A stretch of DNA of 34,096 bases from an uncultured Clostridia bacterium (GCA_937880755.1 CALGRX010000003.1:1-34096); one strand, 5' to 3'. Counted from the stretch's first letter, positions 1 to 6,310 are shown. Translations and numbers: made by a program. Notes: generated from the letters alone by a model not told the origin.

Positions 1-4
1 TTTA

Positions 5-96
5 TGGGTAGAGCCATTGAAGAGAAGCGCTCCCGCGTTCGGGGCGTAGCCTCAGGCTTTCCCATAGGGAAATGCCTGTACACATCTCTGCCCACC
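5..96 (+). ncRNA. Structured RNA-like element, copy A (short form)
   Basis: The unit is closed by a 9-bp stem (TGGGTAGAG at 5-13 with CTCTGCCCA at 86-94). Inside are a GC-rich hairpin (28-33 with 41-46) and a long hairpin at 53-78 with an 11-bp stem, one bulged base and a 3-nt loop. The first 55 nt of the window are identical to 131-185 in copy B, and the differences downstream preserve pairing. No protein is encoded. The 3' strand of the closing stem is followed by A-CCA-AAT, like a tRNA acceptor end, but there is no T-arm. The strand is assigned only from that acceptor-like end; the hairpins fold on either strand. I do not recognise the family. A MITE-like DNA element with short terminal inverted repeats is the alternative. 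Confidence 0.55.
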
Positions 97-133
97 AAAT
101 TAGGATATCAACTTTTGTTGATATCCTAATTTT
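97..133. terminator. Perfect 16-bp hairpin between the two RNA-like copies
   Basis: A perfect 16-bp stem (97-112 with 117-132) closes a TTTT loop. The stem ends in AAATT/AATTT, so it reads as an intrinsic terminator on either strand, although the core is AT-rich. It separates copy A from copy B and is matched by a similar hairpin after copy B, so each copy seems to carry its own terminator-like end. Confidence 0.5.
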
Positions 134-134
134 A

Positions 135-350
135 TGGGTAGAGCCATTGAAGAGAAGCGCTCCCGCGTTCGGGGCGTAGCCTCAGCCGCCCCGAAGGGAA
201 ACGGCTGTATCAATCTCTACAATTTAATTTTGTAGCTGAGATGTCTTCCGTTGCGTTTCACGCAACAGTATATTCGCTACGCTCATATACCAACCGTCTA
301 CTACGATGTGTACGCTCATAGGCTCGCTGTAAGGTGAACCTCTACCCACC
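135..350 (+). ncRNA. Structured RNA-like element, copy B (long form)
   Basis: This copy has the same 5' module as copy A and is closed by TGGGTAGAG (135-143) pairing with CTCTACCCA (340-348). The 183-207 hairpin has CAGCCG/CGGCTG where copy A has CAGGC/GCCTG, so a G-C pair is replaced by C-G, which is compensatory change. About 125 nt are added before the closing strand. They contain further hairpins: CTACAA/TTGTAG, GTTGCGT/ACGCAAC and GTATAT/ATATAC. The unit again ends in A-CCA-AAT. Family unknown to me. The covariation favours a functional RNA over simple DNA duplication. Confidence 0.55.
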
Positions 351-353
351 AAA

Positions 354-383
354 TAGACCTAAGCAAAATGCTTAGGTCTAAAA
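354..383. terminator. Hairpin after RNA-like copy B
   Basis: TAGACCTAAGC (354-364) pairs perfectly with GCTTAGGTCTA (370-380) across a 5-nt AAAAT loop. It occupies the same position after copy B as the 97-133 hairpin after copy A. The T-run is on the minus strand (TTT after the stem), so as a terminator it would work better for minus-strand transcription, for example from the decayed regulator at 405-608. Confidence 0.4.
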
Positions 384-404
384 TAAGGATACGTAAGATT
401 TTGT

Positions 405-608
405 TTAATAATCGCTTCTTCCTAATAAATAATCTACGCTTACGTCAAAAAATCCGCAATTTATACTAAATTCGGTGCTGTTGGCTAGCTTCTGTTCGTT
501 TCCCAATAGCAAACTACCGCATAACTTACGTTCAGACTCTTTGCAGGTGTCGTTTGACTGTTTTTTCATTGTTTTCACTTCCAATAATCTTACAGCAAAT
601 ACTTTCAT
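405..608 (-). pseudogene. Decayed XRE-family (Cro/CI-type) repressor
   Basis: The reading starts at ATG 608 with MKVFAVRLLEVKTM, a normal XRE N-terminus. The next portion continues only in a second frame (AKSLNVSYAVVCYWETNRS, then PTAPNLV, then IADF), which is the helix-turn-helix core. The last portion, FFDVSVDYLLGRSDY, is back in the first frame and is the classic end of this domain. The middle segment carries two in-frame stops, TAG at 485-487 and TAA at 461-463, exactly where E and K are expected (one-base changes from GAG and AAA). The frame shifts lie near the A-run after the start and in the T-run before FFDV. Two shifts plus two stops make this a pseudogene. What it repressed is not visible. 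Confidence 0.75.
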
Positions 609-646
609 ACGTTTATTATACTCAATAAATTTAATAATAATCTTTA

Positions 647-664
647 CACTCAATATATTGAGTG
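647..664. promoter_or_regulatory. Perfect 18-bp palindrome, probable repressor operator
   Basis: CACTCAATATATTGAGTG is a perfect 18-bp palindrome. It lies 38 bp upstream of the decayed XRE gene's start. The half-site ACTCAAT recurs at about 619-625, next to a TATAAT-like -10 on the minus strand. This arrangement is typical of XRE autoregulation. The operator survives although its regulator is broken. Confidence 0.5.
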
Positions 665-830
665 ACATCTTAATCGTAACGAAACTTAATAAAGAAGAAG
701 AATCGTTGATATATTATGGAAAAATCAAATAAAGAATGGTTAACCCATCTAACGACGCTCAATCTCCCGACTACTATTTCGAGCTTTGGATAGCTATCAA
801 ATAGTTATAGAGTAATTATATTCCAATCAG

Positions 831-856
831 CGACGGCATAAGCCGTCGTTTTTTAT
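831..856 (+). terminator. Intrinsic terminator before the spoIIA operon
   Basis: CGACGGC-ATAA-GCCGTCG is followed by TTTTTTA. The 7-bp GC-rich stem, 4-nt loop and U-tract make a good rho-independent terminator on the plus strand. The stretch 609-830 upstream has no convincing gene; a 25-codon ATG ORF at 717-794 has no ribosome-binding site or homology I can see. Confidence 0.8.
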
Positions 857-946
857 TGCTAAAATCCGCCATATCCTATCAAACAATCTCATTTAGTGAC
901 ATCTATTTTGACTTATAATTTAGCTATCAATCACAAGGAGAAGAAT

Positions 947-1258
947 ATGCAAATAGAGATAATTCATCAACCCAACAAGTTGATAGCTCGTTTGACGGGA
1001 GAGTTGGACGAATATTCGGCGGTAGAAGTGCGTAAAAAACTCGACTGGGCTATAGATTTAGCCGTAGTCCAAAATTTTATTTTTGATTTTAGTGGCGTCA
1101 CCTTTATGGATAGCACGGGCATAGGCGTGCTACTTGGCAGATACAAAAAGCTCAAAGCCAAAGGTATGTACGTGCACATAACGGGTGCTAGCGGTCATAT
1201 TGACAAAATTCTCAACACCGCAGGCATCTATACAATCATCAACAAGATAGCAAAGTGA
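947..1258 (+). CDS. spoIIAA: Anti-sigma F factor antagonist SpoIIAA
   Basis: This 103-aa STAS-domain protein is the anti-anti-sigma factor. In its dephosphorylated form it binds SpoIIAB and frees sigma F in the forespore. The signature DSTGIGVLLGRYK is present, and Ser56 is the expected phosphorylation site for SpoIIAB. Length is slightly below the usual 115-117 aa but the fold is complete. The start is set at ATG 947 because AAGGAG lies seven bases upstream; a longer frame reading from 896 has no ribosome-binding site. It is first in the order spoIIAA-spoIIAB-sigF, seven bases before spoIIAB. I could not find a convincing sigma H or Spo0A site in the 90 bp upstream. Confidence 0.95.
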   Translation: MQIEIIHQPNKLIARLTGELDEYSAVEVRKKLDWAIDLAVVQNFIFDFSGVTFMDSTGIGVLLGRYKKLKAKGMYVHITGASGHIDKILNTAGIYTIINKIAK

Positions 1259-1265
1259 GGTAATT

Positions 1266-1691
1266 ATGAACAAATTTTGTATGCAAATATCGGCGTTGTC
1301 TTCCAACGAGGCTTTTGTAAGAAGCACCGTTTCGGCGTTTTGCGCTCATCTCAATCCAACGCTCGAGCAATTAGACGAAATTAAAACGGCAGTATCAGAA
1401 GCCTTTACCAACTGCGTTGTGCACGCATATAGTCGCGATGAGCAGCAAACGATTGACGTAGAAGTGAGTTTAGAAAAAGGCATTGCGTCAATAATCATAG
1501 AAGACCACGGCAAAGGTATCGAGGACGTAGAAAAGGCAATGCAACCGTTTTTTACTACTCGTCCTGAGCAAGAGCGTAGCGGAATGGGCTTTACGCTTAT
1601 GAATACCTTTATGGATAGCGTCACTGTCACTTCGCAAGTTGGCAGTGGTACTAGAGTGGTAATGACCAAAATAATCAAAGAGGATCACTGA
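1266..1691 (+). CDS. spoIIAB: Anti-sigma F factor SpoIIAB (serine kinase)
   Basis: This 141-aa protein has the GHKL/HATPase fold, close to the usual 146 aa. It binds and holds sigma F, and phosphorylates SpoIIAA. The N-box EAFTN (45-49), the G1 box EDHGKGIED (79-87) and the glycine-rich GMGF loop (106-109) supply ATP binding. The start ATG is preceded by GAGG. It overlaps sigF by one base (TGATG at 1689-1693), so the anti-sigma and sigma factors are probably translationally coupled, which would keep their amounts matched. Identification is firm from motifs and gene order. Confidence 0.96.
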   Translation: MNKFCMQISALSSNEAFVRSTVSAFCAHLNPTLEQLDEIKTAVSEAFTNCVVHAYSRDEQQTIDVEVSLEKGIASIIIEDHGKGIEDVEKAMQPFFTTRPEQERSGMGFTLMNTFMDSVTVTSQVGSGTRVVMTKIIKEDH

Positions 1692-2407
1692 TGCTTGACC
1701 ACGACACGACAATCAAGCTTATAAAACAAGCGCAAGAGGGCGACAAACAAGCCTTGACCGAATTGCTTGTCAACAATATGCCACTTGTCAAAAGCATAGC
1801 TAAGCGCTACAAAAATCGTCAAATCGAGTATGACGACTTGTTGCAGTTAGGCTCGCTCGGCTTTGTCAAAGCCGTCAGCAATTTTGATTGCAGTTACAAC
1901 GTACGATTTTCCACATACGCCGTACCAATGATTGCCGGCGAAATCAAACGATATATTAGAGATGACGGCGCAATCAAGGTCAGTAGAATGGTCAAACTGC
2001 TTAATTCCAAAATGCAAGCCTATATATCGGAATTTTGTCAACTAAACGATAGGCAACCTAGTATAGAAGAGATAGCCGAGCATTTTGAAGTCGACGTGCA
2101 CGAAGCCGTCTTTGCGTTGGACAGTTCCAAGTACCCGGTGTCTATTTACGAAAAGTACGACGACGACTCTAAGGGGTGCGTGTTGGACAAACTGTCGGAC
2201 GGGCAAGGCGAAAACGATATGCTTGACAAAATAATGCTCAAAGACGTCATCAAATCACTTCCCGAGCGAGAGCGGAACGTCATAGTTTTAAGGTATTATA
2301 GGGACAAAACGCAAAGCGAAATTGCTAATATCATGGGCGTTTCGCAAGTACAAATATCACGAATTGAGAGCAAAGTGCTCAAAGAATTGAGAAAAGCTCT
2401 CAGTTAA
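1691..2407 (+). CDS. sigF: RNA polymerase sigma-F factor
   Basis: This 238-aa sigma-70 family protein is the forespore-specific sigma F (SpoIIAC). Region 2, including the core-binding and -10 recognition helices, spans about residues 30-100 (DDLLQLGSLGFVKAVSNFD, then RFSTYAVPMIAGEIKRYIRDD). Region 3 is central. Region 4 ends in the helix-turn-helix TQSEIANIMGVSQVQISRIE near the C-terminus, which contacts -35 elements. The length and the position directly after spoIIAB separate it from sigma G and sigma B. It should direct early forespore genes; sigma G would then direct the spoVA genes just downstream. Confidence 0.95.
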   Translation: MLDHDTTIKLIKQAQEGDKQALTELLVNNMPLVKSIAKRYKNRQIEYDDLLQLGSLGFVKAVSNFDCSYNVRFSTYAVPMIAGEIKRYIRDDGAIKVSRMVKLLNSKMQAYISEFCQLNDRQPSIEEIAEHFEVDVHEAVFALDSSKYPVSIYEKYDDDSKGCVLDKLSDGQGENDMLDKIMLKDVIKSLPERERNVIVLRYYRDKTQSEIANIMGVSQVQISRIESKVLKELRKALS

Positions 2408-2414
2408 GGAATAA

Positions 2415-2454
2415 AAGACTCCTACTAGTCAACAATATAGGTAGGAGTTTTTTT
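2415..2454 (+). terminator. Hairpin with U-tract between sigF and the spoVA genes
   Basis: ACTCCTAC (2418-2425) pairs with GTAGGAGT (2441-2448) across a 15-nt loop and runs into seven T's. By sequence it is an intrinsic terminator for the spoIIA operon. The 3' arm also contains TAGGAG, the only ribosome-binding site available to the ATG at 2455, so the same hairpin could instead hide that site. Confidence 0.6.
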
Positions 2455-2553
2455 ATGCAAAAAATCAAGGGGTTTAAGAGCGTCTTCGTCAGAGATAACT
2501 TGGAAGACACCGAAATTAGGCGCATAGAGCCGACCGAAAGAGAGGGAAAATAA
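2455..2553 (+). CDS. Possible 32-aa leader ORF before spoVAC
   Basis: This short ORF begins MQKIKGFKSVFVRDNLED and ends in EREGK. It has a TAGGAG ribosome-binding site eight bases upstream, and codon use like its neighbours (GTC, GAC, ACC rich). Its stop overlaps the spoVAC start (TAATG at 2551-2555). The peptide is charged, has no membrane segment and matches no family I know. Translational coupling to spoVAC or a leader role is inference; it may also be non-coding, since its ribosome-binding site sits within the terminator-like hairpin. Confidence 0.4.
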   Translation: MQKIKGFKSVFVRDNLEDTEIRRIEPTEREGK

Positions 2554-2999
2554 TGATAGACAGCAAGCAATATCAAGAGTACGTACACAAAAACGCGCAA
2601 AAGAGCAATGAGTTGTTGACTTTAACCATAGCGTTTGTTGTAGGCGGAATAATTTGTATGATAGGTCAAGGTTTTAGCGACCTCTACACTTATTTGTTCC
2701 CCAAGTGGGAGACCAAAGACGTTGCTACGCTCACAGGCATAACGATGATTTTTTTAGGCTCGTTTTTTACGGGATTAGGATGGTACGACAAGCTCGGCGC
2801 GTATGCCGGCGCAGGTACTATAATACCTATCACGGGTTTTGCCAATTCCGTAGTATCTCCTGCGATAGAATTTAGAAAAGAAGGCATAATATTCGGCACT
2901 ATGGCTAAGATGTTTCTCGTAGCAGGTCCAATTATCGTTTCGGGTGTGGGCGTATCGGTAGCCGTGGGTATTATTTATTATATAATCGGCTTGTTTTGA
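2553..2999 (+). CDS. spoVAC: Stage V sporulation protein AC
   Basis: This 148-aa integral membrane protein is a subunit of the SpoVA channel that takes dipicolinic acid into the forespore and releases it at germination. In B. subtilis SpoVAC is the proposed mechanosensitive pore. Visible membrane segments are at about 21-41, 58-77, 84-105 and 121-147. The conserved stretches GGIICMIGQG and IIPITGFANSVVSPAIE identify the SpoVAC/SpoVAE family; the longer N-terminus and gene order make it AC. GAGAGGG ahead of ATG 2553 serves as ribosome-binding site. It lies eight bases before spoVAD. Confidence 0.94.
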   Translation: MIDSKQYQEYVHKNAQKSNELLTLTIAFVVGGIICMIGQGFSDLYTYLFPKWETKDVATLTGITMIFLGSFFTGLGWYDKLGAYAGAGTIIPITGFANSVVSPAIEFRKEGIIFGTMAKMFLVAGPIIVSGVGVSVAVGIIYYIIGLF

Positions 3000-3007
3000 G
3001 GTGAAAT

Positions 3008-4006
3008 ATGAGAGTCGGAGAGTCAACTTACAAATTAGAAAAAAAGGTCTATATAGACAACGTTGCAACTATTGCGGGTAGTTTTGAAGGCAAGGGCAAG
3101 TTGCACCAATTCATAGATACGATAATAGAAGACGATATGTGGGGTTGCAAAACCCACGAAATGGCAGAAATCAAAATGCAAAAGACCAATATCCAAAACT
3201 GTCTGGACAAGGCGGGGCTTACTCAACACGACGTTGACTGTATAGTCGGCGGTGACCTTATCAACCAAATAATGCCTACGAGCTTTAGTGCTAGAGAGTT
3301 TGAAGTGCCTTTTATGGGTTTATACAATGCTTGCGCTACTTTTGGCGAGTCGCTCATCGTGGCAAGCAACTTCATAGGTTGCGATATGAGCAAGGTTATT
3401 GCTATCACAAGCTCACACTTTGCCACGGCTGAGAGACAATATCGTTTTCCTTTGGAACTTGGCACTCAACCTACGCCCGAATCGCAAATGACGGTAACGG
3501 GTAGCGGTTGCGTTTTGCTTACAAAAGAGCCGAGTGGCAAGCCGTATATCAGCGAATATACCGTGGGCAAGATAGTTGACCTCAAGTGTAGTGACGTCAA
3601 TAATATGGGAGCTGCAATGGCGCCTGCGGCGTTCGATACTATCTATGCTCATCTTAATGCAACGGGCACAACGCCCAAAGATTACGATATGATAATTACG
3701 GGCGATTTGGGTAGATTTGGACGAGAAACTTTGCACTATTTGTTGTCGCAAGAGGGCGTAGAGGCAGACAATCTCAACGATTGCGGTTCTATCGTATACA
3801 GTAAGGAACAAAAGGTAGGACAAGGCGGGTCGGGTGCTGGGTGTTGTTCGCTGGTATTTTGCTCGTATTTCTATCCGATGCTTTGTTCTCATCAACTTCG
3901 CAAGATTTTATTCGTACCAACGGGAGCGCTCTTATCTAAGGACTCTCCGTTGCAAGGCGAGAGCATTCCGGCAATCGCACACGCGGTGACGATTCAAATC
4001 GACTAA
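3008..4006 (+). CDS. spoVAD: Stage V sporulation protein AD
   Basis: This 332-aa soluble protein has a thiolase-like fold. It is the SpoVA subunit that binds dipicolinic acid at the forespore inner membrane; the family is about 335-340 aa. The thiolase-like motif GLYNACATFGES contains Cys109, and the glycine-rich GQGGSGAGCCS lies near the C-terminus. The start at 3008 follows GAGGTG. It sits between spoVAC and spoVAE, the standard order. Its last codons and stop are included in a tandem DNA repeat that separates it from spoVAE, which is unusual because these genes are normally nearly contiguous. Confidence 0.95.
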   Translation: MRVGESTYKLEKKVYIDNVATIAGSFEGKGKLHQFIDTIIEDDMWGCKTHEMAEIKMQKTNIQNCLDKAGLTQHDVDCIVGGDLINQIMPTSFSAREFEVPFMGLYNACATFGESLIVASNFIGCDMSKVIAITSSHFATAERQYRFPLELGTQPTPESQMTVTGSGCVLLTKEPSGKPYISEYTVGKIVDLKCSDVNNMGAAMAPAAFDTIYAHLNATGTTPKDYDMIITGDLGRFGRETLHYLLSQEGVEADNLNDCGSIVYSKEQKVGQGGSGAGCCSLVFCSYFYPMLCSHQLRKILFVPTGALLSKDSPLQGESIPAIAHAVTIQID

Positions 4007-4247
4007 ATAATAATTGTTCGAGAGTGTAGCGTTGCTGTCCAAGTATTATTATCTGCTAGGCGAGAATGCACGCTAAGCAGAGAGTACCGATAATAATATA
4101 AGTGAGACGATTCAAATCGACTAAATAATAATTGTTCGAGAGTGTAGCGTTGCTATCTAAGTATTATTATCTGCTAGGCGAGAATGTACGCTAAGTATAG
4201 AGTACCGATAATAATATAAGTGAGACGATTCAAATCGACTAAATATA
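3988..4247 (+). repeat. Tandem repeat, units of 118 and 120 bp plus a 22-bp partial copy
   Basis: Units start at 3988, 4106 and 4226 with GACGATTCAAATCGACTAAA, the last five codons and stop of spoVAD. Copies 1 and 2 differ by only a few substitutions and a 2-bp insertion. Each contains an outer stem TATTATTATC/GATAATAATA (4044-4053 with 4089-4098 in copy 1). Copy 1 has an inner hairpin, CTGCTAGGCG with CGCTAAGCAG, which copy 2 has partly lost. The repeat fills the whole gap to spoVAE. Replication slippage explains the duplication; any role in transcript processing or attenuation is inference. Confidence 0.9.
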
Positions 4248-4259
4248 AAAGGATAATAT

Positions 4260-4628
4260 ATGGAAAACGTTTTATTATATCTTAGAGTATTTCTGGTGGG
4301 TGGTGTAGTTTGTCTTATAGGTCAAATACTCATCAATAAGACCAAAATCACGTCGGCAAGAATTTTGGTTAGCTTTTTGCTTCTAGGAGCGGTTTTGGAA
4401 GCCGTTGGATTATTCAAATATATAGAAGAGTTTGGTAAGGCAGGAATAACCGTGCCAATAGTCGGCTTTGGTAGCTCTTTGGTCAAGGGCGCAATAGAAG
4501 GCGCTAAAGAAGGATTGCTACAAGCCTGCACGGGCGGAATGGCTGCGGTAAGTGGTGGCTTGACGGCAGCAATTGTGTTCGGCTTTATATTTGCACTAAT
4601 ATTCAAGTCGCACCCTAACAAGAGATAA
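4260..4628 (+). CDS. spoVAE: Stage V sporulation protein AE (SpoVAEb type)
   Basis: This 122-aa membrane protein is a SpoVA channel subunit homologous to SpoVAC. Membrane segments are at about 5-24, 35-54, 63-82 and 95-115. The shared family sequence is VCLIGQ near the N-terminus and ITVPIVGFGSSLVKGAIEGAKEG in the middle. It lacks the extended N-terminus of SpoVAC. AAAGGA precedes the ATG at 4260. It is separated from spoVAD by the tandem repeat. The following 273 bp up to yunB are AT-rich, and I see no gene or clear terminator there. Confidence 0.93.
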   Translation: MENVLLYLRVFLVGGVVCLIGQILINKTKITSARILVSFLLLGAVLEAVGLFKYIEEFGKAGITVPIVGFGSSLVKGAIEGAKEGLLQACTGGMAAVSGGLTAAIVFGFIFALIFKSHPNKR

Positions 4629-4901
4629 TATGTTTTATATCGACTTTGTTTCTTGTAACCAGACAATAGGCAATTTAGATATTATTGAGTAGTTTTGTGG
4701 CGATATATTCAAAAATACTTCTAAATAATCAAAAATATTATAATAATTTTATTGATTATAATACTTTCAATTATTAGTACGTTATTATTTAACTGTCCAA
4801 CTTATTTTAGCCTATTAAAAGTCAGTTAATGCTCAATGTTAGATTTTGCGTTAGAATATACTCAAATGCGTCAATAGAAAATTGTCGGCATATAGTATAG
4901 T

Positions 4902-5585
4902 GTGAGAGATTGTAAGTCAAAAAATAAAAATCGAACCAAACGCTATTTGTTGATATACGTAGTGCTTGTGGTATCGGTAGTAGTGCTAAGCGTCTATTCT
5001 TTCAACGTTGCTAGGAGCAATCTCATTGACTTCGTAGACGAATACACTTCAGCCAATATTACGGCAGAGCTTGTAGACGGCATCAACAACGCAGTTCTCA
5101 AAATTTTATCGGACAACGATGCTTATCAAAATTACGACAATTTTATAGAGATTTCGGTTGGTAGCGACGGCTACGTATCTCTTATCAACGTCAATATGCT
5201 AATGGTCAATCTTTTGCTATGCGACCTTACGGAAAAGACGCAAATTAACGTCAACAATCTATGTAAAGAAAAGATTTACAACGTGCCGTTTTATGCAATT
5301 ACGGGCAGTCTTATGCTTGCTCAATTAGGCAAAAACATAGAGATTGAGGTCAAGCCGATAGGGCACGTAGAGTGCAAGCTATCTTCAAAGTTTGACGGTG
5401 TGTCAGTCAATCAAACCAGACATAGTATTTTCGTTGACATAACTGCTAGAGTCAAGATGATTTTACCTCTTTACGTCAAAGATTTGTACGTCAACACCAA
5501 GATTGTCGTTGCAGAGAGCGTGATAGTAGGCAAAGTCCCCGAGGTGTATCTGCAAAATCAAGACAAACTTTTGACACTTAATTAA
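4902..5585 (+). CDS. yunB: Sporulation protein YunB family
   Basis: This 227-aa protein has one N-terminal membrane helix (about 16-36) and an outward-facing beta-rich domain. The sequence resembles YunB: an early NITAELVDGINNAV helix, the VNMLMVNLLLCDLT region, then VPFYAITGSLMLAQLGKNIEI and a hydrophobic VKMILPLYVKDLYVNTKI. YunB is a mother-cell sigma E-regulated protein needed for normal sporulation in B. subtilis; its biochemical role is unknown. The start is probably GTG 4902 without a ribosome-binding site. A CATATAGT element six bases upstream resembles a sigma E -10, so the message may have almost no leader. That start is uncertain. Confidence 0.8.
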   Translation: MRDCKSKNKNRTKRYLLIYVVLVVSVVVLSVYSFNVARSNLIDFVDEYTSANITAELVDGINNAVLKILSDNDAYQNYDNFIEISVGSDGYVSLINVNMLMVNLLLCDLTEKTQINVNNLCKEKIYNVPFYAITGSLMLAQLGKNIEIEVKPIGHVECKLSSKFDGVSVNQTRHSIFVDITARVKMILPLYVKDLYVNTKIVVAESVIVGKVPEVYLQNQDKLLTLN

Positions 5586-5790
5586 AACGTGCGATAGGGG
5601 GTTGATTATAAGATAAAAATTTAATAACAAAATCTTCAAGCATTTATATAGAGATAATATAACTCTTGACACTCAATTAAAGCGTGCGATAGGGGTTTGA
5701 TTATAGATGAAAATTAAATAACAAAATCTTCGAGCATTTATATAGAAATAATACAAACTCTTGACGCTCAATTAAAGCGTGCGATAGCAA
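5571..5790 (+). repeat. Tandem repeat of 95 bp, two full copies and one partial
   Basis: Units start at 5571, 5666 and 5761. Copy 1 begins with the last four sense codons and stop of yunB (LTLN-stop). Copies 2 and 3 still spell LTLN-stop, differing only at synonymous positions (CTT to CTC, ACA to ACG). The unit continues with AAAGCGTGCGATAGGGG and an AT-rich tail ending in the CATTTATATAGA region. Copy 3 is lost after GCGTGCGATAG. This is the same arrangement as after spoVAD, with an unrelated sequence. Confidence 0.9.
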
Positions 5791-5857
5791 TTATACTAGA
5801 TAGTAAATTATACTTGAGCAAAATCAAACGCCGTTTGGGATAGATTGCGTAACGCTT

Positions 5858-5898
5858 TAGTAGATACAACGTGCTTTTAGTTGTCTACTATCAATTTT
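5858..5898 (+). terminator. Probable intrinsic terminator after yunB repeats
   Basis: TAGTAGATACAAC (5858-5870) pairs with GTTGTCTACTA (5880-5890), 11 bp with a 2-nt bulge, and is followed by TCAATTTTT. The stem is AT-rich and the T-run starts a few bases late, so termination may be partial. It is the only terminator-like structure between yunB and the pheS promoter. Confidence 0.5.
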
Positions 5899-6039
5899 TG
5901 TATATATCGACCTGCCTTGTTTTTGAATTTTGTTTCTTGTGTAGCTATTAGTTTTATTGACGGCAAAAAATTTTTCTTCAAAAAGTACCGAAAATACTAG
6001 GTTTTGAACTCAAAATCCAAAAATATATGTCCATAAAAC

Positions 6040-6068
6040 TTGCATTTGTGTATTTTTGGTGGTACAAT
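6040..6068 (+). promoter_or_regulatory. Sigma A promoter of the pheST T-box leader
   Basis: TTGCAT (6040-6045), a 17-bp spacer and TACAAT (6063-6068) form a good vegetative promoter. Transcription would start near 6075, just before the first conserved T-box segment. Confidence 0.8.
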
Positions 6069-6074
6069 TATTAC

Positions 6075-6310
6075 AAAGCGTAGAAGAGGACAAGTAGGTC
6101 TTTGGCATAGTCTTAGAGAGGTCGTTTCGTGGGCTGAAAGAACGACTGACGAGTGCGTTGACCCAATTCACCTCGGAGCAGCCTCGCCTAAATGTAACAG
6201 AGTAAGCGAGGACGGTCGCCCGTTATAGCGTAATAAGACCGATTTTTCGGTGAATTTAGGTGGTACAGCGTCAACGACGCCCTAATTTGGGGCGTCGTTG
6301 TTATATACTT
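6075..6310 (+). promoter_or_regulatory. T-box riboswitch, phenylalanine specifier
   Basis: This leader senses uncharged tRNA-Phe and controls pheST. The specifier codon is TTC at 6167-6169 in the context AATTCACCTCGGAG, the normal specifier-loop surrounding. The GCTGAAAG stretch of Stem I and the AG-rich 5' segment (AGAAGAGGACAAGTAGG) are also present. The T-box proper reads AGGTGGTACAGCG at 6258-6270, close to the consensus but with A for C in the CCGCG part. The TGGT bulge matches the ACCA end of tRNA-Phe. A terminator follows: CAACGACGCCC (6272-6282) pairs with GGGCGTCGTTG (6290-6300), then a T-rich tail. Binding of uncharged tRNA would favour the antiterminator. Confidence 0.95.

Noticed and set aside
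475..732. 85-aa plus-strand ORF
   Set aside because: It lies opposite the decayed XRE gene and its palindrome, has no ribosome-binding site and the sequence looks like a reverse-strand shadow.
717..794. 25-codon ORF starting MEKSNKEWLTHL
   Set aside because: Too short, no Shine-Dalgarno sequence, no recognisable family; kept only as a note.
2440..2454. Sigma G promoter in front of the spoVA genes
   Set aside because: A GAATA and CAACAATA pair with suitable spacing is present at 2409-2437 but the match to the -10 consensus is too weak to annotate.
3988..4247. CRISPR array or integrated element
   Set aside because: Units are contiguous, with no spacers of differing sequence and no cas genes; it is a simple tandem duplication.
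6040..6228. 62-aa ORF
   Set aside because: It lies over the promoter and Stem I of the T-box; the RNA structure explains the sequence.
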